Notes under the pieces: model-generated | Told to the model about the DNA's origin: nothing | Databases searched by the model: none | Seen by the model: only the letters and a program-made list of their open reading frames with translations | In this document: positions 1 through 10,447 of the stretch, piece after piece | How positions within the stretch are numbered: the stretch's first letter is position 1 | Layout: every line of letters starts with the position of its first letter | Translations under genes and position numbers: made by a program | NCBI GenBank assembly: GCA_977017575.1 | Contig: CDRNVI010000003.1 | Location: 496,001-560,000 of the forward strand | DNA from: Paramoeba atlantica | Lineage: Eukaryota; Discosea | Length of the DNA: 64,000 nucleotides | Direction: 5' to 3'

Positions 1-3000
1 ACGCATACTGTAATGCAAAACACCATATAGGGGATGTTTCCGAACAAACGTAAGTGATCATGAAGTCCGATAAGGAGTGATGCAAAAGCTTCATGTAGTA
101 AATCAGAATATGACTTGCTGTGTATTTTACTGAAAGGAGATGTCGCTTTCTCCTGTGAGTGGCGATTTATTTGTTTCTGATGAATATGTGAAACCTGATT
201 TGCTTTTTCGTCGACAATATCTGAAGTTGTTCGTTTGTGAGCAGTTTCGCTCTGCTCAAAGCTTTCCATTGCTTCGCAGACCATAGGAGTCTTGAATTCT
301 TCAGTGTCGTTTAGAGATTCCGCATACCGCTTCTGTTCTAAAGAGCTTAAATCGCGACGAATTGACTCTAGATCCTGCTGCTTGCGGAGATGCGAATCTT
401 TCGATATTTGAAAACTCTTTTCTAGAATTTGAAAGTGCGCTTGATCCTCCGAATTTGAAAATTCATCTAGCTTTAGAATACTCTGCGCACGCTCATATTG
501 TTGACGATGAAGCTCATGTTGTGCGAAGGCTAGTCGCTCTTCATCATAGGCCCTGTCCAACGCTTCTTGTTTGTGAACAACGTCATGTTCGAAAGCATAG
601 AATGAGTTATCCTCTGAAGTACCATTTGATGTATTCAACACTTCATTCAAAGTTGGGTCTACTCCTCCTTGAGCAGCAGGGACTGCCAAACTTTTCTGCG
701 CCGCAGTGTTGGAAGTGGAACGGGACCGAGAGTACTCCGTATTGTTAAGGTCTCGAATGTAAAATACTGAGCGTGATGGAGGGCCTGTAATGCCTAATAG
801 TCGATCAAATCCATCACGCGTGAGGCCGAACTGTTGCGAAAAGTGGATAAGCCTCTTTTCCAATCTTTTTAGATTTCGACAAGTTCGGGCTCCATGATCA
901 GTTTCGCCGCAACACAAACAAAAATGAAAACCCGCCGGGACGTGCCTTTCCGAAAGAGTACACATGTTGTCAGCCTTGTTGAAATAGAGGCAAGGGTAGC
1001 CTTGAGGATGCTTACGACGTTGCCAATTGAATGTGTGTGGCTTTAAAAACCTTACCCAATGCGCTGCAGTTAATATGGCCCATAGACGAGGCACGTCTCG
1101 AAACGACGTCTTGTACCAATGACGTGTCATTACCGTCTCAGCGCAACTTTGAGCATCATCACTAGAGGTCACAAACCAAAGACTGCGAAGATCATCTTCC
1201 GAAGTCACAAACACGTCGTAAAATCGAGTTCTAGAAATCGAAATCACTTTTTGGACTTCATCTAACATAAAATTTCTGCGAAAAGATGATTCATCACTTT
1301 CTTCGCCCGCACCTGAATCATCACTAATAGTATTCTTTGATGTCGATGGTGTTATGTCGGCATTCCTTTTTGTCACTGCTATCGTAACAGAGATAGAAAA
1401 ACGATCATTTATTTTTTCCGTCCCAAAGATTTCCGCTACAGCGGCTACCGATGTTCCCAGATCGTGCGCGAATTGTTGTATTGCACTCCGCAAGCCTTTC
1501 ATTGTGGAACAGTTTGCCGCATCGTGGTGAGAATGCCCACAGCAAAGACAAAAATGTTTATTCTGAATATGTTGAACATTCTTGTTAACACAGTTTCCCG
1601 TGTTGTAAGCGAAGCAAGGAGTTTCTGATATGGAGTAGTCCAATTTCACCCAAAACGGCGTAACAACAGACTCTGTCCATACAGCAGCCAGGAGGGTCCA
1701 AAAGAACGGCATAGATGACGGACATTCTCTTAACAATGCGAAAGCCTTCTTTCTCAATCTCGAATTGTTCCCCATTTTCCAAATATCGCGCAATTTTAAG
1801 TTTGATGCAACAAAATTTTGGTAGATGTCTTGTTTAGAGGCAGTTAGTCGAGTTTTCGAAAGTGAAGGATGTTTATCCATATCTTTCATAAGAAAAACAT
1901 CTCGAAATCTGTTTAACGGTGTAAGGCGAGAAGCCGGAGAGCATGATCTCGTGCGCGCTGAAGGCTGTGCCCGATGATTTTCTACGCTCTCAGATGATGA
2001 CACATTATTAATCACCTGGCTTTTAGTATTTCCGTGCGCGTGAAGTGGCATGGCAGTTTCGTTTAATAGCACCACGATTGTTGGAGGAGGTTCACTTTCT
2101 TGCAACCCGAAGAATTGCATGAGAGTCTCTTCAGATACTTTCAAAAGGACCCCTAAGTCACGCAGAAGACGTTCCAATTTGTTTAGACTTGGACAAATAT
2201 GAGCACCGTGATCACCACGGCCACAGCACAAACAAAAATGAAAGCCCTGTGTTTCGTGATCTTCGTTGCGGTTGCACTTATACTTCTCCAGATTGAAGAA
2301 TAAACACGGACTCTGGTGAATCTTTTTGACGAGCTGCCACGTAAATAATTCTTGAATGTTCGACCTTCCTTTAGTACGGTGCATAGTGGTGAGCAGAGCC
2401 CAGTGAAATGGTGCTTGTAGTCCTGTCAGAGACCAGTGATGAGTCACACGTGTCATGGCTCGTGATCGGATGGATTCGTTAGATCCCATGCTCCATAGCT
2501 CCACAAGCGTTGCGTCTCCATGTTCAATGAAAGTGTGATAGAAATCATCATGTTGCATCGTGACCCGGGGATACACGGCTTCTAAGGTATCATCCTTACG
2601 AATTTCATGTGGCAATACTTTTTCTTCGAGATGTACCGCCTTATGGGCCATATCATTGTACATTTCGCCTTGATGTTCCAGGAAATTTTCATCCAATATA
2701 TACATTTCTTTCTGGGCATTGGTAGACATTTCGATCGCAGTTGGTACGATTTCCTGCTTCGCTGGAGACGATATAAAAGCAAATGGTTTGTTTTCATGAC
2801 GAGTGTGTGGCTCAGTGACGTCATCAGGAAGAAGTTCCAGCCAAGAACCAGCAATGTGACTCGCAAGCGAGATCGTGTCCGGGGATGGCGGCACCAAGTG
2901 TACTTTTAAAAACGGAGAATTACTCAAGGGTCGTTTTTCATGAAACTCAGAGTGATTGGCATCACTCTCAAGAAATTCAGAGTATCCCGTACCTTGTTTC

Positions 3001-3899
3001 CGGAATTCTGAAGATGTGTACATTGCGAGATCCCGAAACTCGTCCACATTGGTTGCATTCATTTCATCGTGAATTCTATCTCCTTGTGAGGGTATGTACC
3101 GATTTCGATTTCTTCTACGTTGGGCGTTTGCAGTTTCGTACGGCATCGGTGTGCCTTCCAGACGTGCATTGCTTTCGGCTTCCTGATTTTCTAGTGCATA
3201 GTACTCACCATAGGGCGCACTAGCGGAATTTTCAAATCCGGGTGTCATACCGCGACGAGCTCGAAACACTCTTCCTGCGTCATATTCTGACGTAGATGGG
3301 GGGTACGGAACACGACGACCTCGCATCATCGAGCCATGAAGAGAGCCACGATGGACAGGTGAAATCGAAACGTCAGGTGAAATCGGAGGAGGGAGAGGGT
3401 AAGGAACATCCATCGGGTGGCCCATTCCCCCGCGGTCCATTCGTCCGCGCGTGTTCCTGCCACGGCGAGAAAAGTGGGGGACCGGGTCGCGTCCTAGAGC
3501 GCCTGGCATGGGGTACCCGTGCTCGGTAAATCCTGGCGGGGGATAAAACGACGGGGGGACAGGACCGTAGGGTCCACTGTCAGGGTGCTGTGGGGAGGGT
3601 AGAAAAGGGGGAAGAAAGTCGGAGTCGTGCTCCATTTCCGGAGCAAAGGGCATGCCACCACCGCGTTGAGTCCTGCGGGAAATCCTACCCTCTCGAGGGC
3701 GCGAGTGTGTCAGTCGTTGTGGCCCACTTCGAGAGGTATGTCTGTCACCCCGACGTCTCGGCTCAGGTCGATCGGAATCGTGTTGCCTGTCACTGGGAAT
3801 CTCGGTGTGTGGTTCTTTTGCAAGGTCTTTCGATGTAACACGTTTAAGAACCCGTATGGGTGGAGTGCGTTCCTCAGGCCGCTTCGCAGAGCCCGTCAT
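1..3899 (-). CDS. Large protein with three CCHC-type zinc modules, C-terminus off the window
   Basis: Reading the minus strand from the ATG at 3897-3899, the frame stays open wherever I translated it and still at base 1, so at least 1299 codons are present and the stop lies outside the window. Residues 1 to about 300 are Arg/Pro-rich and look disordered. Three similar modules follow, with CLCCG motifs near residues 556, 784 and 994. Each has a PC-x-[FY]-[FY]-like stretch about 25 residues upstream and then the pattern C-x2-C-x4-H-x4-C, a zinc-knuckle spacing. The part after residue 1010 is acidic and Gln/Glu-rich, probably coiled coil. All three motifs share one frame over 1.3 kb, which random sequence would not give. 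Zinc knuckles usually bind RNA or proteins. I do not recognise the family and infer an RNA-binding or scaffold role only. Confidence 0.85.
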   Translation of the reverse strand, partial: MTGSAKRPEERTPPIRVLKRVTSKDLAKEPHTEIPSDRQHDSDRPEPRRRGDRHTSRSGPQRLTHSRPREGRISRRTQRGGGMPFAPEMEHDSDFLPPFLPSPQHPDSGPYGPVPPSFYPPPGFTEHGYPMPGALGRDPVPHFSRRGRNTRGRMDRGGMGHPMDVPYPLPPPISPDVSISPVHRGSLHGSMMRGRRVPYPPSTSEYDAGRVFRARRGMTPGFENSASAPYGEYYALENQEAESNARLEGTPMPYETANAQRRRNRNRYIPSQGDRIHDEMNATNVDEFRDLAMYTSSEFRKQGTGYSEFLESDANHSEFHEKRPLSNSPFLKVHLVPPSPDTISLASHIAGSWLELLPDDVTEPHTRHENKPFAFISSPAKQEIVPTAIEMSTNAQKEMYILDENFLEHQGEMYNDMAHKAVHLEEKVLPHEIRKDDTLEAVYPRVTMQHDDFYHTFIEHGDATLVELWSMGSNESIRSRAMTRVTHHWSLTGLQAPFHWALLTTMHRTKGRSNIQELFTWQLVKKIHQSPCLFFNLEKYKCNRNEDHETQGFHFCLCCGRGDHGAHICPSLNKLERLLRDLGVLLKVSEETLMQFFGLQESEPPPTIVVLLNETAMPLHAHGNTKSQVINNVSSSESVENHRAQPSARTRSCSPASRLTPLNRFRDVFLMKDMDKHPSLSKTRLTASKQDIYQNFVASNLKLRDIWKMGNNSRLRKKAFALLRECPSSMPFFWTLLAAVWTESVVTPFWVKLDYSISETPCFAYNTGNCVNKNVQHIQNKHFCLCCGHSHHDAANCSTMKGLRSAIQQFAHDLGTSVAAVAEIFGTEKINDRFSISVTIAVTKRNADITPSTSKNTISDDSGAGEESDESSFRRNFMLDEVQKVISISRTRFYDVFVTSEDDLRSLWFVTSSDDAQSCAETVMTRHWYKTSFRDVPRLWAILTAAHWVRFLKPHTFNWQRRKHPQGYPCLYFNKADNMCTLSERHVPAGFHFCLCCGETDHGARTCRNLKRLEKRLIHFSQQFGLTRDGFDRLLGITGPPSRSVFYIRDLNNTEYSRSRSTSNTAAQKSLAVPAAQGGVDPTLNEVLNTSNGTSEDNSFYAFEHDVVHKQEALDRAYDEERLAFAQHELHRQQYERAQSILKLDEFSNSEDQAHFQILEKSFQISKDSHLRKQQDLESIRRDLSSLEQKRYAESLNDTEEFKTPMVCEAMESFEQSETAHKRTTSDIVDEKANQVSHIHQKQINRHSQEKATSPFSKIHSKSYSDLLHEAFASLLIGLHDHLRLFGNIPYMVFCITVC

Positions 3900-5191
3900 G
3901 TCGGCGCAAGTTAATTCTTTGTGACTGGGGCTTTCTGAGGTCATGACATAAAATCACCGATACGCGTAAAGATTCTGATAAGAAACTAGAACACAAAAGG
4001 CAAATTATTGATAGGAGAATATGTTTTGATAACTTTTGCATGTCTATGTGCATGCGTGTAATACAACGTGCGTGCATGTATATCAATAGTGCATCTTACA
4101 AAAAGGTAGGACATTTCGTGAAGCGCAACAGGAAGAATAGAGAACACATAAATTTCATAAATAGAGAACAACTGAAAACTCGCTGATAAGACACTTTTTC
4201 CTATACACCCCCATATAACGATCATATCGATCGTGCAAATCCGTTTAATCAAGATAATGTGAAAACACAAACATGCGCTAACGTTACGAAGCTAGAAAAT
4301 ACACAGCAAGAAAGAATAGCAAACCTAAATAGTTCATATAGGAAAACTAGAGAGGAATGTGGCGCGAGATTAAAGCCCTACGAAAGAAAAATCAGACTCA
4401 AAAGATATAAGGTTGAGAGCGAGTGATACGAAATGCAAAAAATAACACAACTAATCACAAAAGTGACGGTGTTGCATAAAAAGTGCGAGACGTGCAATAT
4501 AGCTTATATTGGCTTTCGCAATATAACATCGGAAAAGGTCTGTATAACATCGAAAAAAAATGGAAGTATCGAGGCTCGTTGAGAACCAAATCAAACAATC
4601 GAGTAACGAAATAACTCACTCCAGAAAAAGAAAGTGCATAGAATAGACGTTTAAAAAATATGGTTCATAGAAAACTATAGCAAACTGGGAGAACATTTAA
4701 CTTTTTTTTATACGAAATCGAAATTTATAAAAAATTAGCAGAATTATTATAAAAAATTGTAAGAAAACCGCCTCGACTCGAAAACCATCTTTGAGATAAA
4801 CAAATTTGGAGAGCCGAGTTTAAGGACCGCACAATCAAGAAATTGCTACTTAAAATAACATAAAGTTCATATCACCTTATGAAAACGCTAAATCATTTAC
4901 TTAACCCCATACTCTTAAAATTCCGTCACACACAACAGACGACATGCGTACCTTATCTAGCTGACCCTTTCAATCTTCTCCACGTCACGTTGTTCTATCC
5001 TGCTTTATCTCTCCTTCCAAACTTCCTCCAAACTCCTTTCTTTCTCAAACACAAGATTTACATCGTAGACCCAAAAAGACCCTGAGGCAAAGTCCCATCC
5101 TAAACCCCAATTTAAAACGACCCTACTACCACAGTACTGTACTCGTCAATACAATACCCCCTTGGTCCCCCCCACCCCCTCCCCCCCCGGC
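3900..5191. other. AT-rich intergenic stretch
   Basis: About 1.3 kb of AT-rich sequence between the start of the zinc-module gene and the end of the RRM gene. It has CA/TG-rich patches near 4030-4090 and many A runs. I see no ORF with coding character, no tRNA-like sequence and no inverted repeat. It probably holds the 5' leader of the left gene and the 3' UTR of the right one. Confidence 0.6.
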
Positions 5192-5872
5192 TCACCCCCG
5201 GGACTGCACCATCAGCGTCGCCCCGTCCTCCGTCATGTGCCCGTTCATCTCCGACACCGCCGCGTCGGCCTCCGCCTTGGAGGCGTAGTGCACGAAGGCG
5301 TACCGCCCCCGGGCGGGGTTGCGCCCCTCCCGCGGGCCGTCCACCCGGGTGACCGCCCCGAACGGCGCGAACAGCCCGTGCACGGTGCTCTCCGACATCG
5401 CGTGCGGGAGGCCCGCGACGTAGACCGTCGTGGGGTCGGGGTCCGAGGCCCGGGGGCGCTTGTTGTAGCCGTAGTCCACGGCCCCGGGGTAGGGGGCGGG
5501 GCTGCCCCCGGGGTAGGGGGGCGGGGGAACGGCACGGGGGTAGGGGGAGGGGAGGGGAGCGCCCCGGGGGAGGGCGGGGGTGGCGGGGATACTTTGTGCC
5601 ATCATGCGGTCGTCCAGTTCGACGGGGCTTACGGTGACGGTGAGGGGGGTGTTGACGAAGCCCACGCAGTAGGGTTGGTTGGAGAGGAATTGGAGTACCC
5701 GGGAGGCGTTCTCGATGCGGTCGAATCGGGCGTAGCCGGTGCATCCGACGCCTGTGGGACTGGGTAGCAGGGCGGCGTTGACGAAACCGTTGGCGAAACG
5801 AAAGAAGGTGGAGAATTCACGGGGGGTGATGTCAACGGGTAAGCCGGTAACGACGAGGGTGGCAGAAGCCAT
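5192..5872 (-). CDS. Two-RRM RNA-binding protein
   Basis: This is a 226-residue protein with two RNA-recognition motifs. RRM1 (about residues 4-82) has the RNP2-like LVVTGL and RNP1-like GYARF. RRM2 (about 148-224) has VYVAGL and GRYAFVHY. A 60-residue Pro/Tyr/Gly-rich linker joins them. RRM1 lacks the usual aromatic positions in RNP1, so RRM2 is the better candidate for RNA contact. Kinetoplastids control gene expression mainly after transcription and carry many small RRM proteins of this layout, so a role in mRNA fate is a reasonable inference. The gene is strongly GC-rich, unlike its flanks. The start is the first ATG of the open frame. Confidence 0.85.
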   Translation of the reverse strand: MASATLVVTGLPVDITPREFSTFFRFANGFVNAALLPSPTGVGCTGYARFDRIENASRVLQFLSNQPYCVGFVNTPLTVTVSPVELDDRMMAQSIPATPALPRGAPLPSPYPRAVPPPPYPGGSPAPYPGAVDYGYNKRPRASDPDPTTVYVAGLPHAMSESTVHGLFAPFGAVTRVDGPREGRNPARGRYAFVHYASKAEADAAVSEMNGHMTEDGATLMVQSRG

Positions 5873-6063
5873 GTAGACGGAGTGATAAAGGTAGAAAAGT
5901 GCGTAGAAGTTTGTAAAGTTTATGAGTTTGGATGAAAAGAGTCGAATAAAGATGAAGGGTAAAATCCAATTATGAGGTGAAGCACAATTATGAGTGAATT
6001 CATCCGAAATACGATGATATTCTGGTATTCCGGAAAGATTGAGCTCCGTCGTACGTGGTCTTG

Positions 6064-7101
6064 CTAGGATTTGAGATGCTCACCCGGTTCACAGGTCTCC
6101 AACAAATGGTACATGCGCCGCAAAGTTTGATTGGCACCACGATTGTAGCGTTGAGCAAAGCCTTCTACAGCCTCGACAACGTCTACCTTTGGGCCCAGGC
6201 CCTGTTCATGCATCGTCTGGCGCAGCTGAACTCCTCGGAGGGCTTCATCCTCTTCATCACTCCACGGTTTACTGGAGTCCCACTTTGTGACATCGATCAC
6301 GGCATGACTGGTGGGATCCTTGCAGTGAGGGCAGCACTCACACCCGGTTTCATCTCGAATCGAAGGTAGTCGCATAGTTCCGTACCCGGTGCAACTGTGA
6401 GTAAATATCGGAACTCCTTCTACGTGACACAGGTGCGTATGATGACGGGGTGAGGTCCAAGACAGGGCATCGCGTTCGGTTTCCCAGTGGGCATCCTCCA
6501 GAGCGTAAGACAATATTCTCTCGTAGCCGGAGTGAGATTTTCCGAATAAGCCCCCAGCGAGCGCCTCTGGGGTAGTATCGTATTCCAGACACCATAGCAT
6601 AATACGTGGAACATCCACGCGAATACGTGAACATGTATTGTATTTCTGATCGTGACAGATAAGAAGAATTCGGGCGTCTTTTGATGCTGGATAGTTGTCC
6701 AAAACTTTCTGAAATTCTATAGCTTCTGCAACCTCTTCTAAAGGATTTTCCGATATTATGGTTCTCACGAATAATAGCGGCTGTATAGGACCTTCAAGCA
6801 GGGCTTTGTACCTTGAGAAGCGTTGCAAATAATCGTTTTGAATTTTTGGATTGCTTATGTCGAAATGAGTAAAACATGTGTGCTTACCACGAAAAAGTAA
6901 CCATATGCCAACTGGGTCTGCCACTGCAGGTTCTGGAAAAAAGTCCGAAAGATTGGAGCGGCGCGTATATTGAGTTATTGCGTCGAATGAGCAACGAACA
7001 AATTCATATGGGGAGAGTGAATCATCTGTCTTCCGCAGCGCAAGTTTCGATATGGCAAGCGAGGGTCCGCACCACCCGCCTATACAGACAAGACGTCGCA
7101 T
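6064..7101 (-). CDS. DUF1796-like putative papain-like cysteine peptidase fold protein
   Basis: This is a 345-residue protein. Its N-terminal half (about residues 8-190) resembles the DUF1796 family: a conserved C-x-P-S start (WCGPSLAISKL), then CSFDAI, F-x2-FDISNP, RYKALLEG and a VRTIISENPLEE region followed by a strand ending in ICHD. DUF1796 proteins are predicted to have a papain-like fold, but activity is mostly untested. The C-terminal part has a C-x-CC-x2-C cluster (ETGCECCPHC) that could bind zinc, then a charged helical tail. The assignment rests on motif memory, so the family is likely and the activity unknown. Confidence 0.55.
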   Translation of the reverse strand: MRRLVCIGGWCGPSLAISKLALRKTDDSLSPYEFVRCSFDAITQYTRRSNLSDFFPEPAVADPVGIWLLFRGKHTCFTHFDISNPKIQNDYLQRFSRYKALLEGPIQPLLFVRTIISENPLEEVAEAIEFQKVLDNYPASKDARILLICHDQKYNTCSRIRVDVPRIMLWCLEYDTTPEALAGGLFGKSHSGYERILSYALEDAHWETERDALSWTSPRHHTHLCHVEGVPIFTHSCTGYGTMRLPSIRDETGCECCPHCKDPTSHAVIDVTKWDSSKPWSDEEDEALRGVQLRQTMHEQGLGPKVDVVEAVEGFAQRYNRGANQTLRRMYHLLETCEPGEHLKS

Positions 7102-7206
7102 GTGCCCAAAGGCAATTTACAAAACGATAGTATAATGAACGATTGAATACATTAACTTGCACGCATGACTCCATACAGAGCTGTTATTTGAGAATTTTTA
7201 TTGAGG

Positions 7207-7259
7207 GAGATACGGAGTATGTAACTCGTTGTAACAGCGAGTTACATACTCCGTATCTC
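7207..7259. repeat. Perfect 22-bp palindrome with 9-nt loop
   Basis: Arms 7207-7228 and 7238-7259 are exact reverse complements (they begin GAGATACGGAGTATG) around the loop TTGTAACAG. The same GGGAGATACG core recurs in the next inverted repeat, and a diverged GAGTTAGATACTCACC form occurs near 9415. This suggests terminal or subterminal sequences of one repeat family. Confidence 0.9.
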
Positions 7260-7355
7260 ATCCTGTATAGGGTAAATTCAAAATTGTAAACAATAACACG
7301 AAATGAACGGCACAGGTGTGCGCCCGAAATTACAAAGCGCACTCGTACCATATAT

Positions 7356-7488
7356 AGATGTAGCAGATTCCCACTGAAAAGAAATCGTATCTCCCTGCAC
7401 GAGAAATGCTTACCTATGCGCTTGCTAGCTTGGAGCCAACTTCGTGCAGGGAGATACGATTTCTTTTCAGTGGGAATCTGCTACATCT
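7356..7488. repeat. Perfect 47-bp inverted repeat with 39-nt spacer
   Basis: The left arm 7356-7402 and right arm 7442-7488 are exact reverse complements over 47 bp. Such long perfect arms imply a recent origin or gene conversion and can form a large cruciform or RNA hairpin. The arms contain the same GGGAGATACG core as the palindrome 100 bp upstream. Confidence 0.9.
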
Positions 7489-7664
7489 GTTGCTTCGTAT
7501 CTCCCTCTCCCCTTTATACCTGGATTCTACAAAAACAGTTTTGTCTTATCAATCAGTAAAATCAATCAGTTTCGTCTTAAACTTCGTAAAACGTTAGATG
7601 GTACCAATGGTTCGTTAGATGGTACCAATGTTCACGATCAGTGGCAAACACCCTAAGAAAAAGG

Positions 7665-8093
7665 CCACCCTCTGAAAAAGGGGCCACCTGGCCACACCCT
7701 GAAAAACTGGCCACCTGACCACCCTAAGAAAAAGTGGCCACCTGGCCACACCCTGAAAAAGTCGCCACCTGGCTACACCCTGAAAAAGGGGCCACCTGGC
7801 CGCACCCTGAAAAAGTGGCCCCCTGGTCGCCTTGTGAAAGAGTGGCCACCTGACCACCCTCAGAAAGATGGGCCACCTGACCACCCTCTGAAAAAGTGGC
7901 CACCTGGCCACCCTCTGAAAAAGTGTCTACCCGGCCACCCTAAAAAAAAGTGGCCACCTGGTCGCCCTGTGAAAGAGTGGCCACCTAGCCACCCTCAGAA
8001 AGAGGGGCCAGCTGGCTACACCCTGAAAAACTGGCCACCTGGCCACTCCCCGAAAAAGTGGCCAGCTGGCCACCCACTGAAAAAGTGACCAGC
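7665..8093. repeat. Minisatellite of 24-27-bp units (GGCCACCTGGCCACCCTGAA type)
   Basis: About 16 degenerate units alternate a GGCCACCTGGCCAC block with a CCCTGAAAAAGT block. Length and point variants occur between units (CACACCCTG against CACCCTC). All three plus-strand frames give low-complexity peptides, and there is no start context or host-strand gene, so I treat the array as non-coding. Related GGCCAGCTGGCCACTTTTTCA blocks, in reverse orientation, recur at 8630-8690 and 8975-9030. Confidence 0.85.
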
Positions 8094-8206
8094 TGTCCTT
8101 TCGTGCAGGAGGTGGGGAGCTTGCGACTTTTTTTAGACGTCGCTATTCATCTTACGTATAAGAAACATCTTCTTCCCAACAAGTTGATTCGACGTACTCC
8201 TTGGCC

Positions 8207-8484
8207 TTAGGTCAAGCCATAGGTCAAGCGTACCCGGAACTTCTCTTCATGCACGGACAGCTTCTCGATGATTCTAGACTTTAGATCGGACCGAATCGTC
8301 ACACGCCTTCGATTCAAATCTCCGACAAAGCTATTCCAAATGTTTTTTAATACTGTCACCATGTCACGTTCGTCTTTAGAACTCACAGACAATCGGAACT
8401 TTTTGGGGTAGTTAATGCCTGCCCGCAAAAACTTAGTTCCGTCATCGGCCCAGCCTAAACTTTGCAGAACGCACCGAAAAAAGA
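8207..8484 (-). pseudogene. Coding remnant, about 90 codons, family unknown
   Basis: On the minus strand the frame is open for 90 codons, from just after an upstream stop to a stop at 8207, with no ATG near its beginning. The peptide is rich in ordered-looking sequence (QSLGWADDGTKFL, then SSKDERDMV and VHEEKFRVRL) and does not look random. It sits inside the repeat island, so it is probably a fragment of a transposon protein or of a copied host gene. I cannot assign a family. Confidence 0.3.
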
Positions 8485-8587
8485 TTTAAATTGGCTGATA
8501 AAACGAAAATATGGCTACTCATGCCAACTCATGCCAATTCATGCCAACTTGTGCCAATTCATGCCAACCAAGACTTGCACAGTCTCC

Positions 8588-9280
8588 AATGCGAACTGTA
8601 TTTTTTAGTAGTCAGCTGGCCATTTTTCCAGGTGGTGGCCAGCTCACCATTGTGCCAGGGGGTGGCCAGCTGGCCACTTTTTCAAGGCCAAGAAAATCAT
8701 ACTTTTTTTTCATTCATTTGTTATGCCGTCGGCGAGTGAAATGCGTTTCAAGAAAAAGATAGTTCTGGAAGTTAGTTTAGGAGCACAAAAATATTCCCCG
8801 AACTTTGAAACAGCTGTAGTCTGTCAATTTTGGGAACATAATCAAGCATCTTCGCGTTTTTTTCGGATTTGAAATGTCCGTCTCTAAGCCGCACTCCGGG
8901 TCGCGTTTTTGGCAAAAGGGTTTGCGTATACGAAACGCAAACTGTATTTTTTGGTAGTGAGCTAGCCATTTTTACAGGTGGTGGCCAGCTCGCCACTGTG
9001 CCAGGGTGTGGCCAGCTGGCCACTTTTTCAGCGCCGAAAAAATCATACCTTTTTTTCGTTCATTTGTTATGCCGTCGGCGAGTGAAATGCGTTTCAAAAA
9101 AAAGATAGTTCTGGAAGTTAGTTCAAAAATATTCCCCAAGCTTTGATACAGCTGTAGTCTGTCAATTTTGGGAACAAATTCAAGCATCTTCGCGTTTTTT
9201 TTGGATTTGAAAATTTCCGTTTCTGAGCCGCATTCCGAGTCTCGTTTTCGGTAAAAGCGTTCTAAAAACGGCGGACTGTA
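8588..9280. repeat. Tandem duplication of a unit of about 0.35 kb
   Basis: Unit 1 (about 8588-8937) and unit 2 (about 8938-9280) share long blocks in the same order: CTGTATTTTTTAGTAGTCAG, the GGCCAGCTGGCCACTTTTTC block, CATTTGTTATGCCGTCGGCG, GATAGTTCTGGAAGTTAGTT, CAGCTGTAGTCTGTCAATTT and GCATCTTCGCGTTTTTTT. Differences are point changes and short indels, so the duplication is not very recent. No coding frame is conserved between the two copies. Confidence 0.85.
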
Positions 9281-10056
9281 CTCGACTTTTTTCATTTTTG
9301 GAGAATTACAGACATTGATTGATGAGCCATACCTCTGTTTTTAAATTTTTTGAAAAAATCGTTTTTGTGCTCGTTTTATGCCGATTTTGGGCTCGTGGAA
9401 TTAACCTTAGTAAGCGAGTTAGATACTCACCGTATCTCTCTCAACTTTCAGCCTACATTTATACTGCATATTACCCCTTATTGCGGTGGTTGTATAGCTA
9501 CCGCTCTACCCTCGATTATTGAAAAGAAAGTGAACAAAAACAGTGAAAATATAAAGAGGAACACTGTAAAATAATAGAAGAAAAAATAAAAGGGGGCTCC
9601 GGTGAAAGAAATTGAAAAGTTCTGAAAACAAATTGAAAAAAATGGGGGGTCTAGGGGGGGTCCAGGGGGGGGGGGTCATGGTCGAGCAATTTTTTTTGAA
9701 AAAATTATTTTTCGAAAAAAGTCCTCAGAAGGGGTAGCCGAGGTCTTGGCGCCCATTTTCCACCCCCCTTCCCGGGGGTGACCCCCCCTCGTATGCACAG
9801 GACGGGTCTGCCAAATTCGGAAAAAAACGACAAAAAGTAATTTTCGGACCCCAAGGGGCCTTTTCGTGTCGAAAGAATGGTGTGGTTTGAGTCCCATTCT
9901 CTACCCAATACGTTCGGTAGGCTTATATTCATGCCTACGACTGATTTCCCACGCGCAAATATCGGATTTGACCCCATTTATATGACCCCATTTTTACCCG
10001 AAAATCGGCTATTTTTGGCTATAATCTCTCCGTTTTCCTTAGCTTTCCGGGCCAAA
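9281..10056. other. Repeat-like intergenic stretch with G-rich runs
   Basis: This holds a copy of the island's TAAGCGAGTTAGATACTCAC motif near 9410, then long G runs at 9641-9680 and C runs at 9765-9790. The open frames here follow the base runs and show no coding character. The G runs could form G-quadruplexes. I see no gene. Confidence 0.5.
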
Positions 10057-10172
10057 TTTTCTTTTTTAGGCTCTTCGTTAAACGCGGTGGTAGTTTTCAA
10101 CGCGAAGAGCGCAGCATGAGTGACTTCGAAGTTGAAAACCACCGCGTTTAACGAAGAGCCTAAAAAGAAAAA
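10057..10172. repeat. Inverted repeat, arms of about 42 bp
   Basis: The left arm (about 10057-10101) and right arm (about 10131-10172) share AGGCTCTTCGTTAAACGCGG. They differ by a TAG insertion and one T-run length change. The inner loop holds a second small stem (GCGAAG/CTTCGA). It looks like a fold-back or small TIR element. Confidence 0.85.
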
Positions 10173-10447
10173 TCTTAATCCGACGAACTGGAAGATGAAT
10201 ACAATCGCAATTGTCTTCGGTGATTCAAGCTTTTCGGCAACTTTTGGACAAATAGTGGTTTTCAGACATTCTACGCATACCGCTTCAGTATAAATGGAGA
10301 CTTAGAGTAAGTTCTCGACGATAGGAAACCAAATTTCTAATTTATGTCCAAATGAGGAAGTTGATCCTTTACCCCAGTCATTTATTATCGTAAGCCTTAA
10401 GATTGTTTTTGCTTTGGAAGGAAGAAATACAAAGTAGCGGACATCAA

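Noticed and set aside
5112-5767. Several long GC-rich open frames on both strands over the RRM gene
   Set aside because: They are shadows of the GC-rich RRM gene: Arg/Pro/Gly-rich peptides without motifs, while the RRM frame has two recognisable domains.
7834-8088. Plus-strand open frame of KWPPGHP-type repeats
   Set aside because: It follows from the minisatellite unit having no stops; an opposed frame is equally open and there is no gene context.
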